Source: Takakia lepidozioides (taxonomy: Eukaryota > Streptophyta > Takakiopsida > Takakiales > Takakiaceae). Taken from it: a stretch of DNA of 64,000 bases. The stretch covers positions 15,500,001 through 15,564,000 of the forward strand of contig CM060732.1 of NCBI GenBank assembly GCA_030704615.1. The letters are read 5' to 3'. The translations under genes and the position numbers were made by a program. Under the pieces are notes generated by a model that was not told where the DNA came from, did no database searches, and saw only the letters and a program-made list of their open reading frames with translations. Positions 22,086-34,341 of this stretch are shown here, piece by piece (the stretch's first letter is position 1; the number at the start of each line of letters is the position of its first letter).

Positions 22086-24650
22086 TCAACGCTTCTTCCG
22101 CTTTTGAGGTCGCCCTTCGAAAGCTGCAACCGCCTCGGATGCGTTTCCCATTTCTGAGGCACGCACCCAAGATGCCTCCACATGATGATAGCCCTTCCAT
22201 TTCACAAGATACTCCGTTTCTTGATTCTTGAACCTCCTCGACTTAAGCACTGCCTCCACCTCGTACTCAGGTTCATTTTCATGATCCAACAGCACAGGTG
22301 GCGGACGCAACACTTGATGTCGATTCGGGCGCGCTTCTTCTTTGAAGTAGGGCTTCAAAAGAGAGACGTGGAATACCAGATGCACCTTGCTGTTTGCCGG
22401 CAGCTCCAATTCATAAACATCCTCAATCATAACCTTCCGGATGCGAAAGGGCCCCGCATACGGAGGTACAAACTTCGGACTCACTTCCGGAGGTAGTAAA
22501 AAATTCTTGATGTTCAACCAGACCTCCGTGCCTGCCTCAAACTTCACCTCCCTCCGCTTCCGATTTGCCTGCCGTTCGTACCGTTTCCTAGCTTTGGTAA
22601 TGTTGTACTTTGCGTGCTTCAACAAACGCTCGCGTTCTTCCAGCACTGCCGCTGCTGCCGGTTCCTCAACGTCTTGGGCGGCCCAACTTGTCGGCACCAG
22701 AGGTGCTTTTCCATAAACCAATACGAAGGGGAAAACTCCCGTTGCGGAATGTTTTGTGTTATTATAACAGAACTCTGCCGCATCCAAGTGCTCCACCCAG
22801 TCCGATTGGTCTGCCGACATGTAATTCTGCAAGATCTGCTTCACCACGGAATTCACCCTTTTCGTTTGGCTGTCCGTCGTAGGTCGGAAGGCGGTGCTCA
22901 TCTTGAGTTTCGTCCCCATCTTCTTCCAAAGTGCCCTCCAAAATTTACTCGTAAACTTTGGATCGCGGTCCGAGACAATATCCTTCGGGAGTCCATGATG
23001 CTTGAAGACGTGGGCGAAGTAAAGTCGCCTCGTCTCCTGTGTCGTTGCCGTCTCCTTGGTGGGGATGGAATGGCCCATTTAACTGAACCTATCCACCACC
23101 ACCATGATTGCATCGAATCCTTTTGACAGCGGCATAACAGTCATGAAATCCATCGGGACACTTTCCCAAGACCCTTCTGGAATCGGCAAGGGGCATGTGG
23201 TGCATGTCTTGACATACTCCTCGGCCTCCTCCCTCAATTTGGGCCAGAAATACTCTTTCTTCAAGAGTGCCATGGTGCGCTTGGTTCCGCCGTGGCCCGC
23301 AAGCGGACCATCATGGCATTCTCTCAAGAGACTATTTCTGATCCCTCCCTTCGGCACGTATAGACGCTTTTGCTTGTACCGGAGCAGTCCATTTTGCAAG
23401 TGGAACTGCGATTTAACCCCCATCCTCAAGTCCCGCATCATGGACTTCGCCATCTCATCCTTCTGGTAAGCCTTCCGGATCTTCCTTTGGAGCGCCGTCT
23501 CGCCCCTGTACACCATCATGAGCTGCTGCTTTCTACTTAAAGCATCGGCCACCACATTGTCCCGTCCCGGTTTGTACTGGATATCCACGTCGAATAGTGC
23601 CAAAGTGTCTTGCCACCTAATTTGTTTTGGGGACAACTTAGGCTGTGTGGCAAAATACTTCACCGTGACATTGTCCGTGAACACCTTCACCGGGTTGGAA
23701 CCAATATAGTGGCGCCAAAGCTCAAGGCAATGCACCACCGCCTTCATTTCTTTCTCGTGCGTAGGCCACCGTCGCTCCACTTCATTCAATTTCTTACTTT
23801 TGTAAGCCACTGGACGTCCATCCTGCATGAGTACGCCCCCAATTGCGAAGTCCGACGCATCTGTATGGATCTCAAATGGACGGTCGAACTCCGGAATTTT
23901 GAGGACTGGAGCTTCCGCCATCTGTTGCTTCAACTCGGCAAAAGCTTGGCCACAAAAGGTGTTCCATACCCAGACTTTGGATTTACACAGGAGGTCTGAC
24001 AGCGGCCCCGCGATCTTGGCGAAATTTCACACATACTTCCGGTAATAGGAGGCGAGTCCTAGGAAGGATCGCACTCCCGGGACCGAAGTCGGAGGCTCCC
24101 AGTCCAAAATCGCCCTCATCTTTCTGTCATCCATTTTGATCATATCCTGTGTAATCACATGCCCCAGGAACTCCACTTTCGTGACCCCAAATTCGCACTT
24201 TGAAGCTTTGGCATACAGCTTCCATTCTCGCAATTTCTGGAACACCCTTTTTAGGTGCTCCAGGTGCTCTTCCTTTGTTTTCGAGTACACCAAGATGTCG
24301 TCGATGTACACGATCACAAAGTCATCCAACCACTCCTGGAAAACGGCTGTTCATTAGCGTGCTAAAGGTTGCGGGTGCATTGGTGAGCCCAAAAGGCATC
24401 TCCAAGAACTCATATGAACCATACCTTGTCCTGCACGAGGTCTTCTCCTCGTCTCCTTTCGCCACTCGAATTTGATGGTAGCCGGAGCGCAAATCGATCC
24501 GGCTGAAATACTTTGCTCCTGCCAACCGATCAAAGAGGTCGTTGATCCTTGGCAAAGGGTACCGGTTTTTTATAGTCACCTTATTTAGAGCTTTGTAATC
24601 AACACACATCCGCAGCGTCCCATCATTCTTGTCTGCGAATAGCACTGGGG
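22086..24650 (-). pseudogene. Chr-4 pol (RT part, RNase H, integrase, chromodomain)
   Basis: The YIDD box of reverse transcriptase is near 24300, RNase H with [11 protein letters not shown] near 23860, an integrase zinc region (H-H-C-C) near 23250, and the integrase core with DFMTVMPLSKG and DIVSDRDPKF. The third catalytic residue is changed: TERVN in Chr-2 is TKRVN here. A stretch just after the zinc region (about 45 bp) is deleted. The C-terminal chromodomain (EYLVKWKGYHHVEASW, about 22185) defines it as a chromovirus and would direct integration to modified chromatin. Frameshifts near 24345 and 23080 also break it. Confidence 0.85.
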
Positions 24651-24652
24651 CT

Positions 24653-25764
24653 CAACGACATTCACTTTGGATCTCTCATAAAACAGCTAATCAAGCCTCA
24701 AGATTTCTCGCAAGAGGCAAAAGCATTGCAGAACAACTGAATGTCTGCATTGACATTCAGCAAACTGGAGTGAGGAACCCTCACTGTAAACTCTATGGAC
24801 ATTACAAAAACTTACATAATTCTGAGGACCTCTTAACAACTCTGGATGTGAATGTCGTCAACGCCATTCAGGGACATTATCAATTCTAATCAGGGACACT
24901 ATAAATACACCATAAGCTCCTAATCCAGGTGAATTCAAATTCTCGCTTAAGAATGACTCAGACAAAGAAGTGAATGTCGTCAACGACATTCAATTTGGAT
25001 CTATGATTACAATCCTTATGAAGCCAAATTGTTTCCCAAAAAGTGCAGTAGAGTTTCCAGTATGATATTGCACCTGTACACAACTCGCATCATGGCCCAC
25101 TCTCCTCCAACCTGACTGTCAAAGTCGTTGGACCGTAAAATGTTACCATCTTTGGAGAACTCCCGGAATTAACAGTATTTCCAGGTGAGACCTCTCCACT
25201 TCCTTATGTATGCCTCCAATGACATTTGGAGAGGGGAAACAATCGAAATGTTCAAGTCCTTCAAAGTCTGATCCAGCACAATGACGGTGCGCTTTTCGAG
25301 CTGCAAATTGTATATTTGTCAGTATTGCAAATAAGATACTCATCACATAATTGAAGAAAAGAAAACGGCTTATTTGAATACACACCTGACTCCAAAATGT
25401 AGCCTTGTGGAGCCAGTTATCAAACACCAAATCACTGATTCCTTCCACCTTTGTGTCAGGCTGTATGGTGCTCTTTGGGAACTGATTCAAGTCCTTTACT
25501 GTCTGATCTGAGTTCCATATCTCCAGCCATCTTATTTTTGTTTGTGGGTCGACCATGGATATGGCCAGCCGGTGCAATTTCTCCTGCTGCATCTCCGGAT
25601 GCACATGCTTGTCATAGTGAGATTTGATCTGCTGAAGGAACTCAGAACCAAGTCCAGGATCTACTATTCTAAGCTGCTTTCCGAAGGTGGACATCAATTT
25701 GGTTCTTCGCATTTCAAACTCCTTCTTTATTGCTGCTTCCACACCCTTTGATGTCCTTAGTTCC
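24653..25764 (-). pseudogene. PBM-X, 3' half: diverged ParB/methyltransferase-like gene, split by a transposon
   Basis: Two exons are readable on the minus strand: 25764 to about 25390 (KKEFEMRRTKLMSTFGKQ ... LEIWNSDQ) and about 25300 to 25143 (LEKRTVIVLDQTLKDLN). They match PBM-D exons 14193-14677 and 14761-14978. The exon at 25764 continues exactly at 38766 if the transposon and one copy of the 11-bp duplication are removed. The stretch 24653-25142 is intron-like and holds palindromes of the form TGAATGTC...GACATTCA (centres 24748.5, 24859.5, 24981.5). Methyltransferase exons are missing; Chr-4 starts at 24652. Confidence 0.72.
25754..25764. repeat. Target-site duplication, left copy
   Basis: TCCTTAGTTCC, identical to 38755-38765. 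Eleven base pairs is within the 8-11 bp usual for Mutator-like elements. Confidence 0.92.
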
Positions 25765-25820
25765 GGGGGCTGCTATTTCATGAGCGGCATGAGCATGAGC
25801 GGAAAAAAAAAAAGCATGAG
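25765..25820 (+). repeat. Left terminal inverted repeat with CATGAGC words
   Basis: GGGGGCTGCTATTTCATGAG, then three more ATGAGC words around a poly(A) run. Repeated short words next to the terminus are candidates for transposase binding sites. Confidence 0.85.
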
Positions 25821-25985
25821 CAGACCATTGTGAGTCCACGGAAATAGGGTTAGGAGGCACGGAAATAGGGTCATGTGAAGTTGGAATGTGGCACCAGTGG
25901 ACTTGAAATGCAACATTTTATTGCAAATTTTGTGGCAAGCCACGTCTATACAAGTGTGTTCTAACTGTCATAGCCGGAATGGGCA

Positions 25986-28900
25986 CTACTCTCCTACACC
26001 ATCCGAGGAACTTGCCCCACCTTCTTCCTCATCCCCCTCATCCCCCTCATCCTCCGAGCTCTGTGATGCATCAGTTCCACTATGCCTCTCAAAAATCCCG
26101 TCCTCTCTTTGGGGGACTGTCCACCTCACCTCCTGAGAATCTTCTGCGTCTTCTCCCCCACTTTCCTCAGCAGAATCCAAGACAAATCTACGAGCCCGAC
26201 GGGCTCTAATAGCTGCTGCCTCCTCCCTCATCTTCATTTTCTTGAGGCTTGCCTCGTCTAAAATCTGCTGTACACGACTACGTTCGGAACACCTCCTAAT
26301 GGACACCGAAGCAAGCCGGGCAGCATAAGTAGGAAGGATGTACTCCCTTTCTGGACTAGGCATGAAATCCCCCCTGGCAAAAAAAGGCACGTTCCTCCTG
26401 CCCATGAACTCCGGTGTAGACGTCCCTCCGGCAGTACTTGGCATCCTACAGTAAGAACAAATCCACTTCAAGAATGTCAATACCAGCACAACCAGAAAGG
26501 GTTTTCAATGAAATAAGAGAGCGGAGGGAGGTGCCTCACAAAATCTGGAGGCAACTTACAATGCCACCACTCACTCGTAAACCGGGGGCTCCTCGGCCTC
26601 GATCCCAACTTCCTCCCCCTGCTCCTTCTCGGATTTTTCCTCATCCTCCGAGGATGCCTCTTCCTCTTTCGGCAGACGTTCAGCCGCTGCAAGTTCCGAG
26701 TTGTGGAGGGCAGTATCTGGCTCGAAGGCGAACACATGCCTGTCGGACAACGTCCCTGCCCTCATTGAAGCACCTGAGGAACAAAGCGGGCGGTTAATAG
26801 CTTGCGGCATGCAATTGCAATTGGGCCAGGGGACAAACTGAGCACGTGAAGGCTTACCCGTGCCGCATGTGAGGTCCAGAATCCGCCCTTGGACATCCGA
26901 GCACGTCTCCATGAGGGTTTGGATGAAAGCAGGGCTCCGGGTCCGGCTGTACCGCCACGGTTTGCCTGTCTTTGTGTCCTTCGGCATACTGGAGTGGGGC
27001 ACATAGTTGTAGAGGACATCGTAGGTTACAGGGTCCACAGCGGCATCAACAAGATGACCGTCGTTGCGGAATTTGAACGTAGACCCTCTCTTCACAAAGC
27101 AATATGCCTCAAACACCAATGTCTGCACATCCAACAAAGAAGGGATCAACTCCAGGGTCTACTTAACATACACCACAATATGAAGTGAATGCAATAGATT
27201 GATAACTTACACTTTCCCTGTGTACTGATGCAGAACCATTTTCTGAGGAGGACCGGGGTGACACTTTTCGGTGTCCACCTTGCCACCGCATTCTCTGTGG
27301 TCTTCCCTATCGTGGCAAGGACAACCACACATCCACCGTCATCCAGAAGCATCCCCGCCAGCCCAAACCCGGCTTTCCAGTAGTCCTCAGTAAACCTGTT
27401 CCAGGTGGGCACACCATCCAGGCCCTCCAGCAGCTCCCCATCTGGAATGTCGAGGAGAATCATGTCGCAAGCTCTCTCCACCTCAACCCCCCCCCCGAGT
27501 GCTCTTGCAATTCGTGCTCACAGCCGTGAAGAATTCCATCATGGCTTCAAAACCAGGGGTGTCTTTAGGCTCTGTACCGGCAGCCCTCTTCTTGGCTTTC
27601 CCCTTCTGCTCCGCCAGAGACTTGTTGTGTGCCACCTTCTTCGCCCTGGCAGCGAGAGCGTCAAGGAAGCTCTCATTGACGCATTGGATGATGGTTGGAG
27701 GTTCTAGCTTTGGCCTGTGCGTAAACGTCACCGCCGAATACCGCCGTGTAGGCTCGTCTCAAATGCCAACTTCTTGGCAGAGCCAGTCCCACTCCGAACT
27801 GACTTGGGAACCCGGACGACCGGTGACTGGGTAGGAGCAACAGCAGTCGCAGGACCTTGAACAAAGTCGTCGTCCGAGTCACTCTCTTGGGTCCCCTCCT
27901 GCGCCTCCTCCGATGCCCCGATGGTTTTCTTCTTTTTGGGTGTTACTACACTCACCTGTTTCCTTGTCCTTTTCCTTGGCGTTTACTCTTCTCATGCAAT
28001 TTCTCCTGAATTCCTGCCTGAGCAAGCTCTGCCGCTTTCCTGGAGTTCGCAAGCGCTTTTGCCTCTTTTGCACCCAACGGAGGCAGCGGAGCCCGGTTTC
28101 GTCGGAATTCAGCATCCGGCTTCAATTGAAACTCGGATGGGTCGAGCGAGTCGGGCGGAAGGTCCACATACCAAGGGCAATCACGCAAATGTTCCAGATG
28201 CCACTCCTTCACAATATCGTCAGTGTACATGGAGTCAGCCCCAGGGTTCCTCCATGCCAGGAAGAATGGTGGCTCGAAAGACAGATGACCTTTCTCCAAA
28301 AGGGAGAACTTGCAGTACCTGCATTCATGGAAAACACAATGAGGTCCCTGAAATGCATATTCAGCACCATTTTCCCAGGTTGGGGCGGATGTGAGTGGGC
28401 CTAGAAATGGAAAAATGGCGCCGAATTTCGGTTTTCGGTGACTGCCACCCTAGGGACTTAGCCATCTTGGGAGCCCTGAACTGGAAATTTGGTGCCATTT
28501 TTCCCGGTTTGGCCCGAAGATGGCTAAGTCCCAGAACTGCAATAGGGCCTAGAACTGGAAAAATGGCGCCGAATTTCCAGTTTAGGGCCAGCCACCCTAG
28601 GGACTAAGCCCGAAAATGGCTAAGTCCCAGAACCGCAATAGGGCCTAGAACTGGAAAATGGCGCCGAATTTCCAGTTCAGGGCCAGCCACCCTAGGGACT
28701 TAGCCTGAAAATGGCTAAGTCCCTGAACGGCAATAGGGCCCAGAACTGGAAAATGGCGCCGAATTTCCAGTTCAGGGCCAGCCACCCTAGGGACTTAGCT
28801 CGAAAATGGCTAAGTCCCTGAACGGCAATACGGCCTAGAACTGGAAAATGGCGCCGAATTTCCAGTTCCGGGCCAGAAGCTCCACATGTCCCTGGTACTT

Positions 28901-31767
28901 TGGGAACCATTCCAGATTTGGAGCCACCGGGTCTGTCCAACCACCCAGCATATTCGTAAGCGCCAAACACCACAAAAATGAGTTGTTGCCACCACAATTT
29001 GGTTAAGAATGTATCACCTTTTCTGTTGCATCCACACAGGATGTGGCTAGACGATGGAGCTTCTCCAATGTCATCGTGGGCTTCAGAGCGCGAGAGTAGT
29101 GCTTCCCACTCCACCAGAAAGTCGGCACCAAGGGCGGGATCAGCTATGGCCACGTACTTTACCATCCGCGACTTGTACTTTATGCGGGCCCTCACCTCCG
29201 CAGCTTTGACATACGATTCGAGTTCCGGGAGGGTTGGATTCTTCTCCTCTGACTCCATGTAGAACCTCCGCGCATGTGCCAAATCCTGCTGTATTTTCGT
29301 CTGTCAAGAATGCGCACATAAGATTAGAGATCCTGCTTAACACAATTTCTTCTATTGGGGGAGGAGATTAGAAATCACGGTGAAGACCTTTTCTTCTATT
29401 GGGGAGGAGAGACAGATTAGCTCAACAAAACTGTCAGGAGCTTTACCCGAAATATGTAGTCCACCATGGCGTCGACGCTCAGCCTATACCAGGTTCTGTC
29501 TGCCTTTGCCTCCGACTTGCGCAGGAGGTCGGCACTGAGGGAATTGGTAAACTCTTGCACCCCCTGCTTCCCTACATCCTTCACTCGGAAGAGCATATGG
29601 ACAAGTTGGTGGCAATGAAGGCATTCTCAGTCACCCTGCAGTGCCACATTTCCATCAAACAATACTGAAATGGGAATTTTCATCATATATGAGGATTCGC
29701 AATGAAATGACTTCCAAATTCAAAGTCCAATAGCGAGAGGCGTTGTAGCTTACGAGTTGATGTCGGCCATTGCAACTTTGAGAAGACTGCGATCTTTGGG
29801 CCCCGCAACCTTCAGCACAACACAATCCACGGTGAAATGCCAATCGAGGTCATTGGGGTGGGCTTGGGCAATGTGCTCCATCCATGCCAGGAGGCGATGA
29901 TTGCCGTCCCACACGTAGAACATCTTACCGGACAAGTGCTGGAAAAGAGGATCACTAGCAATCGATCTCTCGAACTCCTCATTTCGCGTTTGCCAATGGG
30001 GACCCCATTTGTCCACCTCATCGGAAGTGTGGGCACGGGAAGCTCCGTGGTCGTTCTCAATGGAAACGTAAAACGTGGCAGACCCCATTCGATATACATC
30101 CCGGAAAGAGAATTTTAGCTTGTCGATATCGCCTGGGAGGGCAGGTCTCACCACCTGCAATGACACCAAGCGGCAAAGGGGAATTCAAAGCTTGGCCGGG
30201 TACACCATGCCCCCCAGCACCTTGCCAATGTTGTTGTGGGTTGCCTCCAACATCTTGGCAGCGGCCAACTTCATATCCGCCTTAGACATGACGTCTACTG
30301 CAGAGGGGTTTTCCGGCAGCCCACCAGGACCGCCAAATCCAGCCTGTATGCTCCGGGTTTGGGGCCTGGGGATGTCCGGGAGGATGTCATCCTGATCAGA
30401 AAGCTCCCTGTCGTCCTCCTCAATAGGGTCAGCCACCTGTGAAACCACCTCCAGCACTCTCCCCGTCTCTACTGCCCTCTCCCTGGCTTCACCTCGAACT
30501 TGCACAATCCGTGCTCTTTCTGGTGTTCTTTCCACTCCTCCACTCTCCACCGTATGGGTAATTGCAGGGGCTGCTCTTGCCCGCGATGGTCTAACCGGTG
30601 TGTTACTGCCTCTCTGTGGTGTCTTGGAGGGATCCACCGTCTCTGTGCGTCCCTCGCTTACATTGACATCTGTCATTTGGGCACCCCTGGCCTCTTCAGT
30701 GGCCTTTTCTCTTTCCTCCTGGCTAGCATTCCTGTCTCGTCTGTTCTTTCGCCCTCTCTTTTGCCCTCTCACGGGCTTTCTGTTTCTTACTAGGGCTAGC
30801 AGCAGGGGAGCCCTCCAGGACGACCACCTTTGATTGAGGCGAACTGACACCCTCGCGCGCACTGCTCACCCCCCCTCCGCAGCCCGTGACGGCTCTCTCG
30901 CCGGGGATTGCATGTGCTTAGCTTTCTTCTTTTTCTTTGCGTGGGCTGCATGTGCATGAACAACCTCCATTGCGGGATTTGCTGTCCTCATGTCCTCACG
31001 CCCTTCACCTGCCATGCCGCCTGCACCAACCTCCCCAATGCCTATTCTGTCGTACTCTCGTTGCAAGTCCTCCCGTCCACCAACAAAAGGTTTAAGTTTG
31101 CCCTCTCGCCCCAAGTTGGGCGATTCAAACATGCGATGAGTTGGAGCTGTCGATGATACCACCAGCGTGCCGGGCTTGTCGTCACTCTGTCATTCCCAAA
31201 AATTGTGAAAACCAACATCGGTGCAAAAACCAGCATCGCAACGAGCAGCGCAACCACCATAGCAACAATCGTGTAACAAAAATGAAAACATAACAAGTTT
31301 AGGAAGTATGGAGAGCCATGCAACAACAATGAAAACAAATGCAACCATTGCCTGAGAATGACATGCACAAGCAGCCTTCTCCAGAGCTGCCGGATTTGCA
31401 CACGCATTGCAAACAATCTAAGGTTCACTCAACTATCTAAAGTTCACTCATCCAGCGAAGCCAGGATGAAGATGCAAAAACAAAGCGAGGCAACAAAGCG
31501 AAAGCAAAAAAGAATCGAACAAAGCGAAAGCAGAAGTGGCTTGCCTGAGAGTACTCGGCTTCAGTTGGCGCGGGTTGTGAGCAAGACACTGGAATCTCCT
31601 TGCTGGAGCTTCAGTTTGGCCATGCGAGAGATTGGCCGTCGTCCGTAGTACAGAGCTTTCAACTTCCGCCGCGGTCTGGATGCGAGGTCTCTCTCAGGAG
31701 AGCCACGCCCTTCAGGCGGCATAAGTCCCAGCCAAAATGGAAAAAGATCTCCGTTTTTGGGGTACAT
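25986..31767 (-). pseudogene. PBM-C: ParB/methyltransferase-like gene of the complete transposon, degraded
   Basis: Paralogue of PBM-D in the opposite direction. Readable parts: exon 1 (about 31767-31600, RPRRKLKALYYGRRP); a charged linker (31162-30200); the ParB-like exon ending at 29754 with YVWDGNHRLLAWM; helical exons 29635-29445 and 29294-29028; a truncated exon near 28990-28870; the long exon 28326-27230 with DMILLDIPDGE; motif I exon (27149-26860, LDLTCGTG); ADRHVFAFE-like exon; and the acidic last exon (26450-25986). DIPDG is kept in both paralogues. Lesions: TGA at 30185-30187 where PBM-D has CGA, frameshifts near 29600, 27955, 27730 and 27485, and one exon replaced by a palindrome array. 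Confidence 0.78.
28400..28870. repeat. Palindrome array inside PBM-C (ATGGCGCC type)
   Basis: Palindromes of the form CTGGAAATGGCGCCGAATTT centred at 28419.5, 28493.5, 28567.5, 28662.5, 28757.5 and 28852.5: steps of 74, 74, 95, 95 and 95 bp. Between them are hairpins with arms GGGACTTAGCC and GGCTAAGTCCC. The array occupies the place of the PBM exon equivalent to 14761-14978. Confidence 0.94.
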
Positions 31768-31984
31768 GCCTCGAATAGCATGTTAAGCCAAGATTAGCAT
31801 GAGATTTAGGGTACGTATCCAGGAAGCCATGTGTTGCCAGCCCGAATGAAAACCGACGGCGGTGGACATTTATTGCCCAACTGCGCAATTAAATGTCGGA
31901 TGAAGCCCTCAATGTCGGATGAAAATCGACGGAAAGAGCCCCGGAATTTCCAACGTAGAGGTAATTCGGAGCGCTGCACGATGG

Positions 31985-34040
31985 AATCCCGGCGCCGGAT
32001 TTCCATCCTGCAGGTCATTCGGAGCGCAGCAGGATGGAAATTCAGCGCCGAATTTCCATCCAGCAAGGTAGGGCGGCGCGTGAAATTTCCCTCACGCAGG
32101 TAATTCAGAAGCGGATGGATGGAAATCCGGCGCCGGATTTCCATCCGCGCAGGTAGGGCGGCGCGCCAAATTTCCCTCACGCAGGTAATTCAGAAGCGGA
32201 TGGATGGAAATCCGGCGTCGGATTTCCATCCGCGCAGGTAGGGCGGCGCGCGAAATTTCCCTCAAGCAGGTAATTCGGAGGCGGATGGATGGAAATCCGG
32301 GGCCGGATTTCCATCCGCAAGGTTGGGCGGAGAGCGGATGGATGGAGATCCGGCGCCGAATTTCCATCTTGCAGGTAATTCGACTCCCGGATGGATGGAA
32401 ATCCGGCGCCGAATTTCCATCCTGCAGGTAATTCGAATCCCGGGTGGATGGATATTCGGCGCCGAATTTCCATCCTGCAGGTAATTCGACTCCCGGATGG
32501 ATGGAAATCCGGTGCCGAATTTCTATCCAGCAGGTAAGTCGGATCGCTGGCGTATGGATATTCGGCGCCGAATTTCCATTCGCCAGGTATTTTGAAGCGC
32601 TGAATTACCTTCCTGCAGGTAATTCTGATCGCTGAATTACCTTCCTACAGGTAATTCTGAGCGTGTCGGATTGATTTTTCGGAGAAAAACAAACCTAACT
32701 GTTTGTTTTGTGGCTGAAGTGCACTTGTAGACACGTTTTTCTTGGAATCCTTGACTGTTAGAGGCAAATCGGAATAGCCTCGGACGGAAATTCGGCGCCG
32801 TTTTTCCATTCTGGGAGGTTTCTGCGACTTCCTTTGAGGGGGCCCCGATGGAAATTCGGCGCCGAATTCCCATCCGGGGGATGGTCTCTGTCGGAGAGGT
32901 GCCGGCCTCTCCGCCGCTCTATTGGATATTCGATGCCGAATTTCCGCCGGGGGTTGAAATATGACGGCCAGGTGCCGGCCTCTCCCCCCTCCCCGACTGC
33001 ATCGGAACGGCCCCGGATGGAAATTCGGCGCCGTTTTTGCATCTGGGGAGGTTTTTACGACTTCCTTTGAGGGGGCCCCGATGGAAATTCGGCGCCGAAT
33101 TTCCATCCGGGGATGGTCTCTGTCGGAGAGGTGCCGGCCTCTCCGCCGCTCTGTTGGATATTCGGTGCCGAATTTCCGTCCGGGGGTTGAAATATGACGG
33201 CCAGGTGCCGGCCTCTCCCCCCTCCCCGACTGCATTGGAATGGCCCCGGATTGAAATTCGGCGCCGTTTTTCCATCCGGGGAGGTTTTTATGTCGGCCAG
33301 TTTTTGGTCTGACCCCCCGACACGACTTCCTTTGGGGGGCCCGGATGGAAATTCGGCGCCGAATCTCCATCCAGGGGATGCTCTCTGTCGAACACGTGCC
33401 GGCCTCTACGCCCGAGGCGACTTCATCCGGGCGTCCCCTGTTGGATATTCGGTGCCGAATTTTTGTCCGGGGGTTGAAATGTAACGGCCAGGTGCCGGCC
33501 TCTCCCCCCTCCCCGACTGCATCCGAACTGCCCCGGATGGAAATTCGGCGCTGTTTTTCCATCTGGGGATGTTTTTATGCCGCCAGTTTTCGGCCTGACC
33601 CCCCGACACGACTTCCTTTGGGGGTGCCCGAATGGAAATTCGGCGCCGAATCTCCATCCAGGGGATGTTCTCTGTCGCACACGCGCCGGCCTCTGCGCCC
33701 GAGGCGACTTCATCCGGGCTTCCCCTGTTGTATATTCGGTGCCGAATTTCCGTCCGGGGGTTGTAATGTGAGGGCCAGATGGCGGCCTTTCCCCCGAGCC
33801 GACTGCATCCGAAAGGCCTCGGATGGAAATTCGGCGCCGTTTTCCCATCCGCGTAGGTTTTTATGTCGGCCAGTTTTCGGCCTGACCCCCGACAGGACTT
33901 CCTTTGGGGGGATCCGAATGGAAATTCGGCGCTGAATTTCCGTCCGGGGATGTTCTCTGTCGGACAGGTGCCGGCATCTCTGCCCCAGACGACTTCATCC
34001 GTGCGGCCCCTGTTGGATATTGGGTGCCGAATTTCCATTC
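31985..34040. repeat. Central palindrome array of the complete transposon
   Basis: More than 25 palindromes of the form GAAATTCGGCGCCGAATTTC. In the first part, centres at 32301.5, 32354.5, 32407.5, 32460.5, 32513.5 and 32566.5 are exactly 53 bp apart, and 32046.5, 32131.5, 32216.5, 32301.5 are 85 bp apart. In the second part, steps of 64 and 73-74 bp occur at first. Then 33262.5, 33357.5, 33453.5, 33549.5, 33644.5, 33740.5, 33835.5, 33930.5 and 34025.5 are 95-96 bp apart. Spacers differ between the two parts. The array separates the divergent genes PBM-C and MUT-C and has no gene of its own. Confidence 0.95.
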
Positions 34041-34341
34041 AGGGGTAGTAATGTGACGGCACGGTGCCGGCTTCTCCCCTTCAGCCGTCATCATCCGGAC
34101 GGCCCCCCACTTTCTGACTGCATACCGTTGGCAGTTATTGCGCAAAGACCAGGGGCCGCATTCCGGAGACAAGGTTCATTAACACTCTGACTGTGGATTT
34201 TGAGATAGTTGGCTCCCTGGATTTGGATCAGGCTTCGTCGCTCGGACAAATTGGCACCGCATTCCTTCCCATCGCTGCATCCCCCTTCTACCAGGGAGCT
34301 TCCCCGCACGCCATCATGGCAGTCTTGTGTGCACATCTCCC

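Larger units (their letters stand above)
20160..24652 (-). mobile_element. Chr-4: truncated chromovirus with a different LTR
   Basis: On the minus strand it starts inside reverse transcriptase at 24652, runs through RNase H, integrase and chromodomain to about 22086, then a 3' non-coding region (22085-21170; no gene seen), and ends in a 3' LTR. The internal part closely follows Chr-2, including the polypurine tract region (GTTGGTAGGGGTG), but the LTR is unrelated in sequence to that of Chr-1 to Chr-3. The 5' end is cut at 24652/24653, where sequence of PBM-X type begins. Confidence 0.88.

Noticed and set aside
31985-34040. Palindromes as individual MITEs
   Set aside because: No target duplications flank single units and the regular phased spacing within arrays does not fit independent insertions.
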